Source of the DNA: G965197405 sp965197405
Lineage (GTDB): Bacteria > Chloroflexota > Dehalococcoidia > Lucifugimonadales > JAGWBF01
Reading direction: 5' to 3'
NCBI GenBank assembly: GCA_965197405.1
Contig: OZ240206.1
Coordinates: 3,313,401 to 3,377,400, forward strand
Length of the DNA stretch: 64,000 nt
Shown here: positions 25,717 to 33,840 of the stretch, in pieces
Numbering within the stretch: the stretch's first letter is position 1
Layout of the letters: each line of letters begins with the position of its first letter
Made by a program: the position numbers and the translations under genes
The notes under the pieces: model-generated
Told to the model about the DNA's origin: nothing
The model's input: the letters and a program-made list of their open reading frames with translations, nothing else
Databases searched by the model: none

Positions 25717-27368
25717 GAGCAACGGAACGAGACGTGACAACCCTGCGGCGGCTGGCCGCCATGCCGTTCATCGACCGGCTGGAGCTGGCCGCCGTCTCCG
25801 GCACGGCCGACCGCACGACCTACGACGCCGCGGCCGCGCTGGAACGCCGGGGGCTGGCGGCGTCCGTCCCCCACGCCACCGAACTGCTGAAGGCCACCCG
25901 GCGCTACTGGCTCACCGTCGCTGGGCTGCGCCTGTTGGCCGCATCCGACCATATCGCCCTGGAAGGGATTCTTCGCAGGTATCCGGTGTCAGCCCGGTGG
26001 CGGCGCATCCTCCTGGAGCGGCTGGACGCCGTGGCCGTCATCTACCGGCTGGCCTCGACCATCGCCGCAGAGTGCGGTCCCGTGGGGCTGCGCTGGTACA
26101 GGGCCGCTCCCCTCGACGCAGCCATCAAGCTTCCCGACGGACGCTTTGTGGGTGTGGTCAGACAGGGGCCGACCTCGGACAGGACGGGGTTCTCGAAACG
26201 TCTCTGGCGGCTGAGGGAGGGACCGCTCCCCGGAGCCGTCCTCATGCTCGTGCCCGACGAGGTGCGGCTTAGACACGCCCGCAGGCTTCTCGAAGGCTCG
26301 CCGGTGTCGGCTCTCCTGGCCCTGGAGAGGGACGCGGTCCTGGCAGGCCCCTCGGAACCCGTCTGGCGTCTGCCCTCCGTCGCCGTCTCACTAGACCTCC
26401 GCTACGTCCTCTCCTCCTACGTGGTGTCCAGGGGTGTCCTCCCCACGGAACCTGACCCTTTGAGGGCGGTCCCCCCCGAGGACATCTCGCTGCCAAGTCC
26501 AAGAGTGAAGACCCCGGACTGGCTGCTGCCAGCCGTGCTGAAGCCCGCCGCAAAGCGCCTCCTCGACCTGCTGCACGACTGGCCGGGAATCGCCCCTGGG
26601 CACCTAAGAGGGCTGATGGGGGTCTCCCGCGCCCGCTTCTACGAGATCATGGCTCCCCTGGCGAAGGCCGGACTGCTCCGGCGGGTCGCCATCGGGGGCC
26701 GCCAGTTGGCCCTCTCCGACCGGGGGCTGGCGCTGCTGGTGCGGAGGGACCGCTCCTCGGTGGGCGCGGCGAGGAGGCGGTGGAGCGTCGAGCCCATAGA
26801 CCCCGGCTCTCCCGAAGACTGGCGCAACGTCTCCGGCAGGAGGAGTCGCCAGCTGCTCAGGAACGCCGAGCACACCGGGGCCGTCCACGACTTCATTTCC
26901 GCGCTGGCAAAACAGTCACGCACCCTGGGCTGGGACCTGGCGCAGCTCGACCCGCCGTTCCGGGCCTCCCGCTACTTCCGACATGCCGGAGGGCTGCGCT
27001 CGGTGAACTCCGACGCCTTCGGCATCCTGCGCCGAGGCTCCACAAACTGGCCATTCTTCCTCGAGTGGGAGCGCCGAGCCGTCCGGCCCACGACGATGGA
27101 GGAGCGGCTTGCGCCCTACCTGCGCTACTACTCCTCCCACCGTCCCACCGACGATCATGGTGCGCACCCCGCCGTCCTGGTCGTCTTCCACGACGAACTG
27201 GCGGCCACCCACTTCCTGCGGTTGTCGGCAGAAAGGATGGACCGGGCCGGAGTGGATGTGCCACTGCTGGTATCCCATCAAGGGCTGATCGAGCGGGAAG
27301 GCCCGCTGGGACGGGCCTGGAGCGTCCCAGGAAGCTGGGAGACTGTCACTGCCCTGACGGACGGCTGA
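25713..27368 (+). CDS. Replication-relaxation (Replic_Relax) family protein
   Basis: The 551-residue protein starts with a winged-helix part (VTTLRRLAAMPFIDRLELAAVSG) and has another near residue 290 (IAPGHLRGLMGVSRARFYEIM). Its C-terminal domain (HDFISALAKQSRTLGWDL, SVNSDAFGILRRGSTNWPFFLEWER, then APYLRYYSS) matches the replication-relaxation family found next to T4SS coupling proteins in Gram-positive conjugative elements. GTGA overlap couples it to the T4CP gene. No separate canonical MOB relaxase is visible, so this protein may serve in DNA processing. The domain appears duplicated, with a degenerate N-terminal half. Confidence 0.7.
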   Translation: MRATERDVTTLRRLAAMPFIDRLELAAVSGTADRTTYDAAAALERRGLAASVPHATELLKATRRYWLTVAGLRLLAASDHIALEGILRRYPVSARWRRILLERLDAVAVIYRLASTIAAECGPVGLRWYRAAPLDAAIKLPDGRFVGVVRQGPTSDRTGFSKRLWRLREGPLPGAVLMLVPDEVRLRHARRLLEGSPVSALLALERDAVLAGPSEPVWRLPSVAVSLDLRYVLSSYVVSRGVLPTEPDPLRAVPPEDISLPSPRVKTPDWLLPAVLKPAAKRLLDLLHDWPGIAPGHLRGLMGVSRARFYEIMAPLAKAGLLRRVAIGGRQLALSDRGLALLVRRDRSSVGAARRRWSVEPIDPGSPEDWRNVSGRRSRQLLRNAEHTGAVHDFISALAKQSRTLGWDLAQLDPPFRASRYFRHAGGLRSVNSDAFGILRRGSTNWPFFLEWERRAVRPTTMEERLAPYLRYYSSHRPTDDHGAHPAVLVVFHDELAATHFLRLSAERMDRAGVDVPLLVSHQGLIEREGPLGRAWSVPGSWETVTALTDG

Positions 27369-27396
27369 TGGACACAGACTTGCCACTCGGCCCGCC

Positions 27397-27743
27397 CTAC
27401 TCGGACCCCCATGGTTTAGCGTCGGCGCTGCCTTTCATGGAGCCGGTGATCGCTGCGACCGGCAGGTAGAACAGCCCGATAGAGATATACCCACGTCGCA
27501 GAAGACCAGGGGCACCAGGCCCGAAAGCAGGACGGGAACGAGCAGCAGCCAGATCACCCCCAGGCCATTCGCTTCTACCAGGCTGGATATGTGCCTTGTG
27601 GCTTCTCTTGCGGGTTCTCCCGGCATGGAAGGAGTGACCAATATCCCCTTGTAGACGGGACCGAAGACCATCCAGAACCCGGCGCCCCAGGCCAACACAT
27701 GGGCCGCCCACGCCGAGATGGCGGTTACACCGGTTCGATTCAA
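27397..27743 (-). pseudogene. Frameshifted small membrane protein
   Basis: One frame gives the N-terminal part (AWAAHVLAWGAGFWMVFGPVY and GVIWLLLVPVLLSGLVPLVF). The matching C-terminal helix (YISIGLFYLPVAAITGSMKG) lies in the next frame, so a shift occurs near 27495. The loop between helices also looks shortened. The start is a TTG without a good SD. I read it as a decayed cargo gene; a sequencing error is the alternative. Confidence 0.6.
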
Positions 27744-27775
27744 CGTTCCATCATTGAAACACGAAGACGAGGGCT

Positions 27776-28051
27776 CTATGCCTCGTGCGTCGCGTAATCA
27801 GGGCCATCCCAGTGTATCCGCACCCACATCATCGTCGTGAACAGCAGGTGATTGTAGCAGCGTGAAGTGGCTTCCTTCGTGTACGCCTCTATCTCCTCAT
27901 CGCTGACCCCGCCCTCCCTGAGGGCGCTGCGCACCCGCTCCAGTATGCGGGAGGCGTCGGGGTTCTCCACGCCGTAGAACTCGTCGTCTTCCCCATCGTA
28001 ACCGAAGGGGTATTCCTCTGCGATCCGCACACGTACATTCGGGTATCGCAC
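27776..28051 (-). CDS. Uncharacterised 91-residue acidic protein
   Basis: I recognise no family. The N-terminus is rich in acidic and aromatic residues (EEYPFGYDGEDDEFYGVENP), followed by helices (ASRILERVRSALREGGVSDEEIEAYTKEA) and a C-terminus with MMWVRIHWDG. A GTG start follows AAAGGAGG at 11 bases. It lies directly downstream of the ImmA-like gene with a 32-bp gap, so it is probably the third gene of that leftward operon. Confidence 0.5.
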   Translation of the reverse strand: MRYPNVRVRIAEEYPFGYDGEDDEFYGVENPDASRILERVRSALREGGVSDEEIEAYTKEATSRCYNHLLFTTMMWVRIHWDGPDYATHEA

Positions 28052-28083
28052 TCTTGGTCAACCTCCTTTCGTCGTAAGCAGAT

Positions 28084-28512
28084 TCACTCCATCGGGAGTA
28101 GCTGCTGAAGCACCACCATCTCCTCCGGCACGCCGAAGTGCTCCGCGACCTCCCACAGCTCGCTCAGCCCCTCCTCCATCGCCTCGTCCGCGTCCACGAG
28201 AAGGGCGCGGGCGAAGTCTTCGGCCTCCCGCTCGTACAGGCCGCCCAGACTGGTGTGGTCGCGTATCCACAGGTGGTTGCCGGTGTGAAGCAGCTTGTGG
28301 CCTATGGCGTGGGCTATCACCCAGCGACGCCACCGGGAATCGAGCCGCTCGGCCACGCCGATGAACCGGCCCATCTGCATCTCCTCCTGAACTTCCAGCG
28401 GCCACGGCTTGACGACCAGCCCCAGAAGGTTGGCGACCTCCTCGGCGTCCACCCGGCCGGACAGCCCCAGCTTCCGCCGCAGTTGCTCCGCCTTCCTCTG
28501 CGCCAGCTTCAT
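28084..28512 (-). CDS. ImmA/IrrE-like protein with altered zincin motif
   Basis: The 142-residue protein has the ImmA/IrrE layout: RWVIAHAIGHKLLHTGNHLW corresponds to the HExxH helix, and YEREAEDFARALLVD carries the distal ligand region. The catalytic Glu of HExxH is Ala here (codon GCC), so it either is a non-hydrolytic binding protein or uses other chemistry. In ICEBs1-type elements ImmA cleaves the repressor ImmR. Here it is coupled by an ATGA overlap to an XRE repressor, which fits that module. Confidence 0.75.
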   Translation of the reverse strand: MKLAQRKAEQLRRKLGLSGRVDAEEVANLLGLVVKPWPLEVQEEMQMGRFIGVAERLDSRWRRWVIAHAIGHKLLHTGNHLWIRDHTSLGGLYEREAEDFARALLVDADEAMEEGLSELWEVAEHFGVPEEMVVLQQLLPME

Positions 28513-28877
28513 CTCTCGGCCCGTTCCCTCCTCCGTCTCTGCTCCCGCACGAAGCGGATGAACTCCATGATCGACTCCAGGTCCTCCATCGGGAGGCCCT
28601 CTATGGCGTCCCTGAAGGAGACGTCCGCCTCCTTCAGTATCTCCGCCTCCACCACGTCGCGGCCCAGCAGCCAGTCGGTGCTCGTCTCGCAGCGGTAGGC
28701 CAACTCCAGCAGGTGCTCCGGGGTGGGCTTCATCTTCCCGGCCTCCCAGGACCAGACGGCGTGGGGGCTGACCCCCACCATCTCGCTCACCTGCCTCTGG
28801 GTGAGGCCGACCTTCAGCCTAGCCTCCTTGATGCGGGCTCCGATGCTCTTCCATCGGTAGCCCCGGTCTTCGGTCAT
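28509..28877 (-). CDS. XRE-family repressor (ImmR/cI-like)
   Basis: The protein is 122 residues from ATG 28877, which has AGGAGAGG nine bases upstream; an in-frame ATG at 28907 has no SD. The N-terminal HTH (IKEARLKVGLTQRQVSEMVGVSPHAVWSWEAGK) is a classical XRE domain, and the C-terminus is helical and charged. It is divergent from the small-HTH cascade across a promoter/operator region and coupled to the ImmA-like gene. It is the likely element repressor. Confidence 0.8.
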   Translation of the reverse strand: MTEDRGYRWKSIGARIKEARLKVGLTQRQVSEMVGVSPHAVWSWEAGKMKPTPEHLLELAYRCETSTDWLLGRDVVEAEILKEADVSFRDAIEGLPMEDLESIMEFIRFVREQRRRRERAER

Positions 28878-28948
28878 GGGTTCCAGCCTCTCCTGTTCAA
28901 CGCTCATATGAGAGAATAATCACAGCTTAGATAATAGCACAATAGTTC

Positions 28949-29008
28949 TTGACATGCCATATGTCTTATGCTTACACTATATCATAAGTTATACTTAGAG
29001 CAAGGAGG
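28949..29008 (+). promoter_or_regulatory. Promoter and operator between divergent regulators
   Basis: TTGACA (28949-28954) and TACACT (28973-28978) are 18 bases apart and direct transcription rightward. CTTATG (28965-28970) and CATAAG (28983-28988) form an inverted repeat with a 12-base spacer covering the -10, a plausible operator for the XRE repressor. AAGGAGG lies at 29002-29008. The region is markedly AT-rich compared with the rest of the element. Confidence 0.65.
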
Positions 29009-29021
29009 CTTCCGGTAAGCC

Positions 29022-29267
29022 ATGCGATCCCGAGGACGCATCGTCGTCCTGCTCAAGACAAGAGCCCTCTGGGAGCGGCTGGCCCTGCTGGACCGCTCCC
29101 AGAACTGGCTGGCCCGTGAGGTGGGGATCAGCCGTGGCTACCTGTCCACGCTGGTCAACGAGGGTCGCGCTCCCTCGGGACGCATAAGGCGGCGTATCCA
29201 GAAGGCTCTGAAGGTGGATGATTTCCATGAGCTTTTCGAACTGCAACACGATGACGACGACGCTTAG
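29022..29267 (+). CDS. Small HTH protein, first of the cascade in element A
   Basis: The 81-residue protein has one XRE-type HTH (LLDRSQNWLAREVGISRGYLSTLVNEGRAPS) followed by RRRIQKALKVDDFHELFEL and an acidic tail. A paralogue sits at 37433-37660 in element B with the same neighbour order. It is probably a transcription activator or Cro/excisionase-like regulator; the exact role is unknown. Confidence 0.75.
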   Translation: MRSRGRIVVLLKTRALWERLALLDRSQNWLAREVGISRGYLSTLVNEGRAPSGRIRRRIQKALKVDDFHELFELQHDDDDA

Positions 29268-29574
29268 CTCCCCCCGCCTGCCCGCGTATCCGGGCGATCC
29301 GGTCATCGACGGCCGTCCCGCACCCTACCTCAGCGGCGATTTGCCCGGCGACTTCGTGAATCGCCTCATCCGTCTGAAGGAGGCCAGCGGCCTCACCTGG
29401 TACGAGTTCTCCGAGGTGCTGGGCGTGGAGCTCAAGCAGGTGCTGAGGTGGCAGAACGGGACCGAGCCGTGCGGCGGGGCCTACCACTGTCTCGTCCTGC
29501 TCGCGCCGCGGATACCGGGCGGCCTGGCGATCCTCATGGGAGAGGACTTCCTCTCACCCCTGCGGGAGGAGTGA
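29251..29574 (+). CDS. Second small HTH protein of the cascade in element A
   Basis: The 107-residue protein has an HTH with the motif LKEASGLTWYEFSEVLGVELKQVLRW, and a conserved PGGLAILMGEDF segment. ATG 29251 gives a 17-base overlap with the previous gene, mirroring the 14-base overlap of the paralogue pair at 37433-37446; an upstream in-frame ATG at 29218 is also possible. It is probably translated in a coupled fashion. It is DNA-binding by inference. Confidence 0.65.
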   Translation: MTTTLSSPRLPAYPGDPVIDGRPAPYLSGDLPGDFVNRLIRLKEASGLTWYEFSEVLGVELKQVLRWQNGTEPCGGAYHCLVLLAPRIPGGLAILMGEDFLSPLREE

Positions 29575-29578
29575 CGCT

Positions 29579-29845
29579 ATGCCCCGCAAGCGAGTACGGC
29601 GACAGAGAGCGGTCCACATCCTGACCGGGGACTTTGCCCAGGGCCTCGAAGCATTCAAGGAGGCCTCCGGTCTGGCGTGGGCCGAGATAGCCCGCCTTCT
29701 CGGCACCAGCACCCTCAACCTGTGGCGGTGGCGGAAGCGGGGAGTCCTGCCCAACATGCGCCACCTCCTGGCTCTCCAGGAACTGGCCGACGGCATGGGC
29801 CTAGGCCATCTTCTCCCCACGGCGAAAGCCCTCCGTCGCCCCTAG
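29579..29845 (+). CDS. Third small HTH protein of the cascade in element A
   Basis: The 88-residue basic protein has the HTH FKEASGLAWAEIARLLGTSTLNLWRWRKRG followed by LADGMGLGHLLPT. The SD is GGAGGAG six bases upstream, overlapping the end of the preceding gene. A related protein is encoded at 41194-41592 near the far end of element B, so this gene has moved relative to its neighbours between the two elements. Confidence 0.65.
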   Translation: MPRKRVRRQRAVHILTGDFAQGLEAFKEASGLAWAEIARLLGTSTLNLWRWRKRGVLPNMRHLLALQELADGMGLGHLLPTAKALRRP

Positions 29846-30096
29846 ATCGGTCCGGCGGGTCGGTCCCGGCCCGCCGTCTCCCCACCATCTTCGCCACCTC
29901 CTTCGCTCGAACCCACCGGGCAACGGACTTTAGCCGTAAGTGGTACTCACAGAGCACTACATGGATGAAATCCCCTCCGAGGGATAACGTCCGGCTCCCC
30001 CATCGCCCACACTATCGGAAGAGCGGGCGTTCGCTGTGAGGGCGGACTTTCGCCTTTGGGGATTGAACGCCCGCAAGCGCGAGGAGAGCAGCGACC
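29846..30096 (+). other. Non-coding region with a third palindrome copy
   Basis: ATGGATGAAATCCC and the ATCCC-N5-GGGAT palindrome at 29959-29985 match the segment upstream of the T4SS operon (16592-16620). Nothing else is obvious. It probably contains the promoter of the following small gene. Confidence 0.45.
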
Positions 30097-30318
30097 TTGA
30101 AAGACGCCAAGAGCACGGAAAAGCCGAAGCTCAACGACAGAGCCTCCGCAGAACTGCGCGTGGCGGCGATCAACTGCAACCCCGCGCTTGACGCCGAGGA
30201 CCGGCTGCGCCGCCTCCTATCCCTGCTTCTCCGGCACGCTGCCAGGGACAGGCGAGCCGAGGCGGTCAGGCGCTCGCTTCCCGAAGCCTTCCCTAACGAT
30301 GACGAGGGAGATGCCTAA
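30097..30318 (+). CDS. Small charged helical protein, element A copy
   Basis: The 73-residue protein starts at a TTG with GAGGAGA upstream. The core NPALDAEDRLRRLLSLLLRHAARD is matched by NPGPDAEERLRRLMTLMIKHATGN in the element B paralogue at 36760-37023. Conservation of this short protein in both elements supports it being real. The function is unknown. Confidence 0.6.
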   Translation: MKDAKSTEKPKLNDRASAELRVAAINCNPALDAEDRLRRLLSLLLRHAARDRRAEAVRRSLPEAFPNDDEGDA

Positions 30319-30351
30319 TGCACTCCTCTCAGCCCCTCACCGCTAACAACC

Positions 30352-30380
30352 TTGCTGGTTTGGTTAAGTTGTAGTATAAT
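30352..30380 (+). promoter_or_regulatory. Sigma-70-like promoter of the Phd/VapC pair
   Basis: TTGCTG (30352-30357) and a consensus TATAAT (30375-30380) are 17 bases apart. TCATCATGGTCAC and TTAGTCATGA downstream of the -10 form a loose inverted repeat that could be the antitoxin operator. Confidence 0.6.
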
Positions 30381-30423
30381 AGGTCATCATGGTCACTTAG
30401 TCATGAAATTGGAGGTGTGACTG

Positions 30424-30726
30424 ATGGTGAAGAGAGTGAGCGTAGCGCAGGCGAAAGCCCAGCTTTCGGCTATAGCTTCAGAGGTAGCCTATGGAGGGCC
30501 GAACGTCATCATTGAGCGTCGAAGTAAGCCATGGGTTGCATTGGTAAGGGTCGCCGATCTGGAATACTTGGAACGGGCTCGGGCGACTTCGGCGCGGCCC
30601 CAGGGAGCCCTCGCTCTGGCGGGCGCTTGGCGGGAAATCAGCGACGAAGACGTGGAGTCCCTGGTAGAGGAGATTTACACTGAGCGGAACAACGACTTGG
30701 GACGCCCGGTAGAACTCGACGTCTGA
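30424..30726 (+). CDS. Phd/YefM-type antitoxin
   Basis: The 100-residue protein has the Phd/YefM N-terminal fold (RVSVAQAKAQLSAIASEVAYGGPNVIIERRSKPWVALV, of which only the order is given here) and an acidic C-terminal toxin-binding tail (DEDVESLVEEIYTER). The stop and the toxin start overlap as TGATG, typical of a coupled toxin-antitoxin operon. It would repress its own promoter and neutralise the PIN toxin. Confidence 0.8.
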   Translation: MVKRVSVAQAKAQLSAIASEVAYGGPNVIIERRSKPWVALVRVADLEYLERARATSARPQGALALAGAWREISDEDVESLVEEIYTERNNDLGRPVELDV

Positions 30727-31130
30727 TGTACCTCCTGGACACGGACACCCTGAGCAACCTTGCTAAACGCACCCCCTCCACTGCATTGGTCGCCAAGCTG
30801 GCTTCAGTGCCTCCGGAAGACCAGTTCACATCCAGCATCACCCTGGGAGAACTGATCTATGGGGCACATCGGCTGCGAACACATACAAGTCTCTTCTTGG
30901 ATCGGCTTGAAAATGCTCTTCTACCGAATCTGCCGGTGCTCCCCTTTGATTCTGCCGCAGCGCGTCGTTACGGTGAGGTGAGGGCGGAGTTGGAGCGCCG
31001 GGGGACGCCCCTTGGTGAGGCAGACCTCAGAATTGGGGCGATCGCGCTATCCCGCGGCCTGACGGTAGTCACGGGAAACATTCGGCATTTCCAGCGAATT
31101 CCCGACCTACCGGTGGAGAATTGGCTGTAA
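30726..31130 (+). CDS. vapC: VapC-like PIN-domain toxin of element A
   Basis: The 134-residue PIN protein carries acidic residues in LLDTDTLSNL (start), SITLGELIYGAHR (middle) and LGEADLRIGAIAL (late), plus the closing VVTGNIRHFQRIP. VapC proteins are ribonucleases that cut tRNA or rRNA. It pairs with the Phd-type antitoxin just upstream and may stabilise the element in the host. Confidence 0.85.
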   Translation: MYLLDTDTLSNLAKRTPSTALVAKLASVPPEDQFTSSITLGELIYGAHRLRTHTSLFLDRLENALLPNLPVLPFDSAAARRYGEVRAELERRGTPLGEADLRIGAIALSRGLTVVTGNIRHFQRIPDLPVENWL

Positions 31131-31160
31131 GCGTGATTGATTGAAGCGAACGGAACTTAG

Positions 31161-32084
31161 TAACTATCTCAAATTGTGGCGTAGAGACGGGATCGAGGGG
31201 CACCATCCGAGTTAAGATGGGGTAAACACAGTAGGGTGGTGGATGATGGGAAAGGCCGAGACATTGGCGACGATCTGGGAGATTCCGGGCCATCTCTGGG
31301 AGCAGATTCATCCCGTAATTCTGGAATTGGACCCGCCCAAGGCCACGGGCCACCAACGCGTGGCCCCCAGACGGATGCTGGAGGGCATCATTTTCCGGAT
31401 GCGCAGCGGCTGCCAGTGGAACCGCCTGCCGAAGGAATTGGGGGATGACAGCACCATCCACCGGACCTTCCAGCGCTGGGTGGAGTTGGGCGTGCTGGAG
31501 AGAATCTGGTCCGTCCTGGTTGAAGAATGCCAGGAGTTGGGCGGGGTGAACTGGGAATGGCAGTCGGCGGATTGCGCCATGGGTAAAGCGCTGTTTGGGG
31601 GGGCGCGATTGGCCCCAACCCCACGGACCGGGCCAAGGCAGGCAGCAAGCGGAGTGTTCTGGTTGAGGGGAGCGGAGGCCCCCTGAGCGTGGTGGTTGCC
31701 GGAGCCAACGTTCACGACACCAAGCTGCTGCGGCAGACACCGGAGGACATCGTCGTGGCCCGCCCTGGCGGTCCTGGGAAATCCCCAGAGAACTTGTGCC
31801 CGGATAAGGGATATGACAACCCCACGGGCCGAGCCGCGGCGGCTGACGGGGGATACCGGGCGCACATTCGACGCATAGGGGAGGAGAAACTGGACGCCAG
31901 CGGGGTGAAACGCTATCCGGCCCGGCGGTGGGTGGTGGAGCGCACCTTGGCCTGGCCGTCCAAGTGCCGGGCGATTCTGGTTCGCTATGACAAAAAGGTG
32001 TCCAACTACGTGGGCCTGATTCAACTGGCGTGCGCCCTGCTCTGGTACCGCCGTCTGCACCGACTGCTGTTTTGAGATAGTTTC
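31161..32084 (+). mobile_element. IS5-family insertion sequence inside element A
   Basis: The inverted ends are TAACTATCTCAAA at the left (31161-31173) and TTTGAGATAGTTT at the right, and the element is flanked by TTAG direct repeats at 31157-31160 and 32085-32088. It lies between the toxin-antitoxin pair and the recombinase gene. Confidence 0.8.
31243..32075 (+). CDS. IS5-family transposase with a -1 frameshift at a G7 run
   Basis: The first frame (31243 to about 31600) encodes the N-terminal part (FRMRSGCQWNRLPKELG and WEWQSADCAMGKALFGG, the first catalytic Asp region). The second frame (to 32075) encodes SVVVAGANVHDTKLL, CPDKGYDNP (second Asp) and RRWVVERTLAWPSKCRA (Glu). The join is at seven G (31597-31603), where a -1 slip restores a continuous protein, as expected for programmed frameshifting. 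The start is ATG 31243 or 31246. Confidence 0.85.
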
Positions 32085-32170
32085 TTAGTTGAATAAGAGC
32101 CGGGGTCGGGAGAGAATGCCGTATGGCGGCATCATGAAGGCGTCCCGGTGGATGCAGTGGCATCGTACTG

Positions 32171-32203
32171 CTAGCAGACCCGCTCCCGACAGGAGGCGGT
32201 CTG
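32171..32203 (+). promoter_or_regulatory. Hairpin leader before recombinase A
   Basis: AGCAGACCCGCTCC pairs imperfectly with AGGAGGCGGTCTGCT, followed by TTGGTTTC and then the SD and start at 32236. It resembles the stem-plus-pyrimidine leaders elsewhere in the element. Confidence 0.4.
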
Positions 32204-32235
32204 CTTGGTTTCTGAGCAGACGGAAGGAGGCAATC

Positions 32236-33840
32236 ATGGCCGAAATGGACTTGCATCAGCGGATGAATGGACGCAGGGCGGCCATCTACGCCCGCGTCTC
32301 GGACAAGAGCCAGGACACAGAGGACAAGACCTCCATCTCCGAGCAGACCTCCGACATGGAGGCCCACTGCGAGAGCAAGGGGCTGACCATCGTCGCCCGC
32401 TACCAGGAGGTGGGCAGAGGATGGTCGAAGAAGCGCCCGGAGTTCCAGAGGATGCTGGCCGACGCCAGACAGGGACGCTTCGACACCATCGTCTGCTGGA
32501 AGTCCGACCGGCTCAGCCGGGGCATGTACCCCGCCGCCGCCCTCATGGAGGTGGTCGAGGCCCACCAGATACGGCTGGAAGCGGTCATGGACGCCATCGC
32601 CATGAAGACCTTCGGCCTCATGGCGGCGATTGGGAAGATTGAGCTTGACAACTTCAGAGAGCGCGCCTCAATGGGCAAGCGCGGGGCAGCTAAACGGGGT
32701 CGAATACCAACCAGCCAGGTTCCCTATGGATATCTGATTGGCGAAGACGGCACGCCCCAGGTAGACGAGGAAGAAGCGCAGGTCGTCAGACGCATCTACC
32801 ATCACTACGTCCACGACGGCATGGGCGCTCGCGCTATCGCTCGACTACTTGAAGAAGACGACGTTCCTCCGGGCACGCCGGGCAAGCGGTGGCATGACTC
32901 TCAGGTGCAGCGCATCCTCCGGAATGAGACATACAAGGGCACCTGGTGGTATGGCAAGGCTCGCTACGTCTCGACTGAGGACGGGACCAGAGTTTACCAG
33001 CAACCCGAGGATACGTGGGTTGGAGTCCCGTTCCCGCCTCTGGTGGACGATGAAACGTGGGAGCGAGTTCAGAATCTCAGGAAGCAGCGGTGGACGCCTT
33101 CCAAGCGCAACACCAGGGAATTCTATCTCCTACAGTACATGGTCAGGTGCGCGGAGTGCGGGATGCTTTTCGGCTGCCGCACGACCAGACGTCAAACGGT
33201 CAGGTACAACGGCAAAGCCTATAAGTATGACCTGAATCCTCCCCGCCGATACTACCGTTGCTATGGGCATCAGAAGTTTCGCCTCCAATGCCGTGACAGG
33301 TCCTATATCAGGGCCGAGCTGCTGGAAGAGCTGGTATGGAGCCAGGTCAAGAGGGTCGTGCAGGACAGTGACCTTCTCGTCGCCGGCATCGACGCCCTGG
33401 ATGACCGCGAAGACGCTGGGCTTGCGGAGCAGATCGCAAGGTCGGAGCGCGACCTTGAGAACATTCAGTTGGAAGAGGATCGGGCGATAAGGTTGTATGT
33501 GTCGGGCAAGATCACCGAGAAGCAGCTTGACCACCAGCGCAGGTTCATCACCGAACGGCTGGAAAACCTGCGGGCGAAGCTGGAAGACTATCGCATGCGA
33601 GAATCGGCTGAGGTGGATCGGCGTGCGCTGCTGGAGTACGTTGTCGACTGGTCTGGGAGGGTCGGAGACCGTCTCGACAACCTGCCCCCACAGGAGCGAA
33701 GGGAGATGTTGCAGCTTCTCCTCGACAGGGTGGTGATCGACCGGGACAATAACGTTGTCATTACGCTTGGCATCCCCACCGACGATTTAGTCGCAACTGC
33801 GAGCCCTGAACCAGGGTTCCCGTGTAAGCCTCGTTCTTGA
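32236..33840 (+). CDS. Large serine recombinase, element A
   Basis: The 534-residue protein has a resolvase catalytic domain (nucleophile Ser in YARVSDKSQD; KSDRLSRGMYP), a recombinase domain (GYLIGEDGTPQVDEEEAQVVRRIY), a zinc ribbon (CAECGMLFGC, then YYRCYG and LQCRDRSYI) and a coiled coil (ERDLENIQLEEDRAIRL). It catalyses integration/excision. ATG 32236 with AAGGAGG is the start. The last codons (after LVATA) run through the 33788-33802 site into flanking recombinase-fragment DNA, so the native C-terminus depends on the integration state. Confidence 0.9.
   Translation: MAEMDLHQRMNGRRAAIYARVSDKSQDTEDKTSISEQTSDMEAHCESKGLTIVARYQEVGRGWSKKRPEFQRMLADARQGRFDTIVCWKSDRLSRGMYPAAALMEVVEAHQIRLEAVMDAIAMKTFGLMAAIGKIELDNFRERASMGKRGAAKRGRIPTSQVPYGYLIGEDGTPQVDEEEAQVVRRIYHHYVHDGMGARAIARLLEEDDVPPGTPGKRWHDSQVQRILRNETYKGTWWYGKARYVSTEDGTRVYQQPEDTWVGVPFPPLVDDETWERVQNLRKQRWTPSKRNTREFYLLQYMVRCAECGMLFGCRTTRRQTVRYNGKAYKYDLNPPRRYYRCYGHQKFRLQCRDRSYIRAELLEELVWSQVKRVVQDSDLLVAGIDALDDREDAGLAEQIARSERDLENIQLEEDRAIRLYVSGKITEKQLDHQRRFITERLENLRAKLEDYRMRESAEVDRRALLEYVVDWSGRVGDRLDNLPPQERREMLQLLLDRVVIDRDNNVVITLGIPTDDLVATASPEPGFPCKPRS
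33788..33802 (+). other. Putative attachment site at the right end of element A
   Basis: TAGTCGCAACTGCGA lies at the 3' end of the recombinase A gene. A near-identical TAGACGCAACTGCGA lies in the same orientation at 34305-34319, at the 3' end of recombinase B. The sequence between them belongs to a third recombinase gene, as expected for target DNA. Confidence 0.6.

Larger units (their letters stand above)
10965..33802 (+). mobile_element. Integrative element A (conjugative, serine-recombinase type)
   Basis: The right end is set by the large serine recombinase gene whose 3' end runs into a TAGTCGCAACTGCGA site. The left end is approximate and is placed where sequence homology with element B stops (10965-10997 matches 41167-41200 in reverse). 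Contents: regulators, a complete minimal T4SS, a replication-relaxation protein, an immunity-type regulator pair, a toxin-antitoxin pair, and the recombinase. I infer an integrative and conjugative element. The left attachment site was not identified. Confidence 0.65.

Noticed and set aside
31069..32565. 498-codon leftward open frame
   Set aside because: Antisense to the IS5 transposase and the recombinase start; composition is a high-GC shadow.
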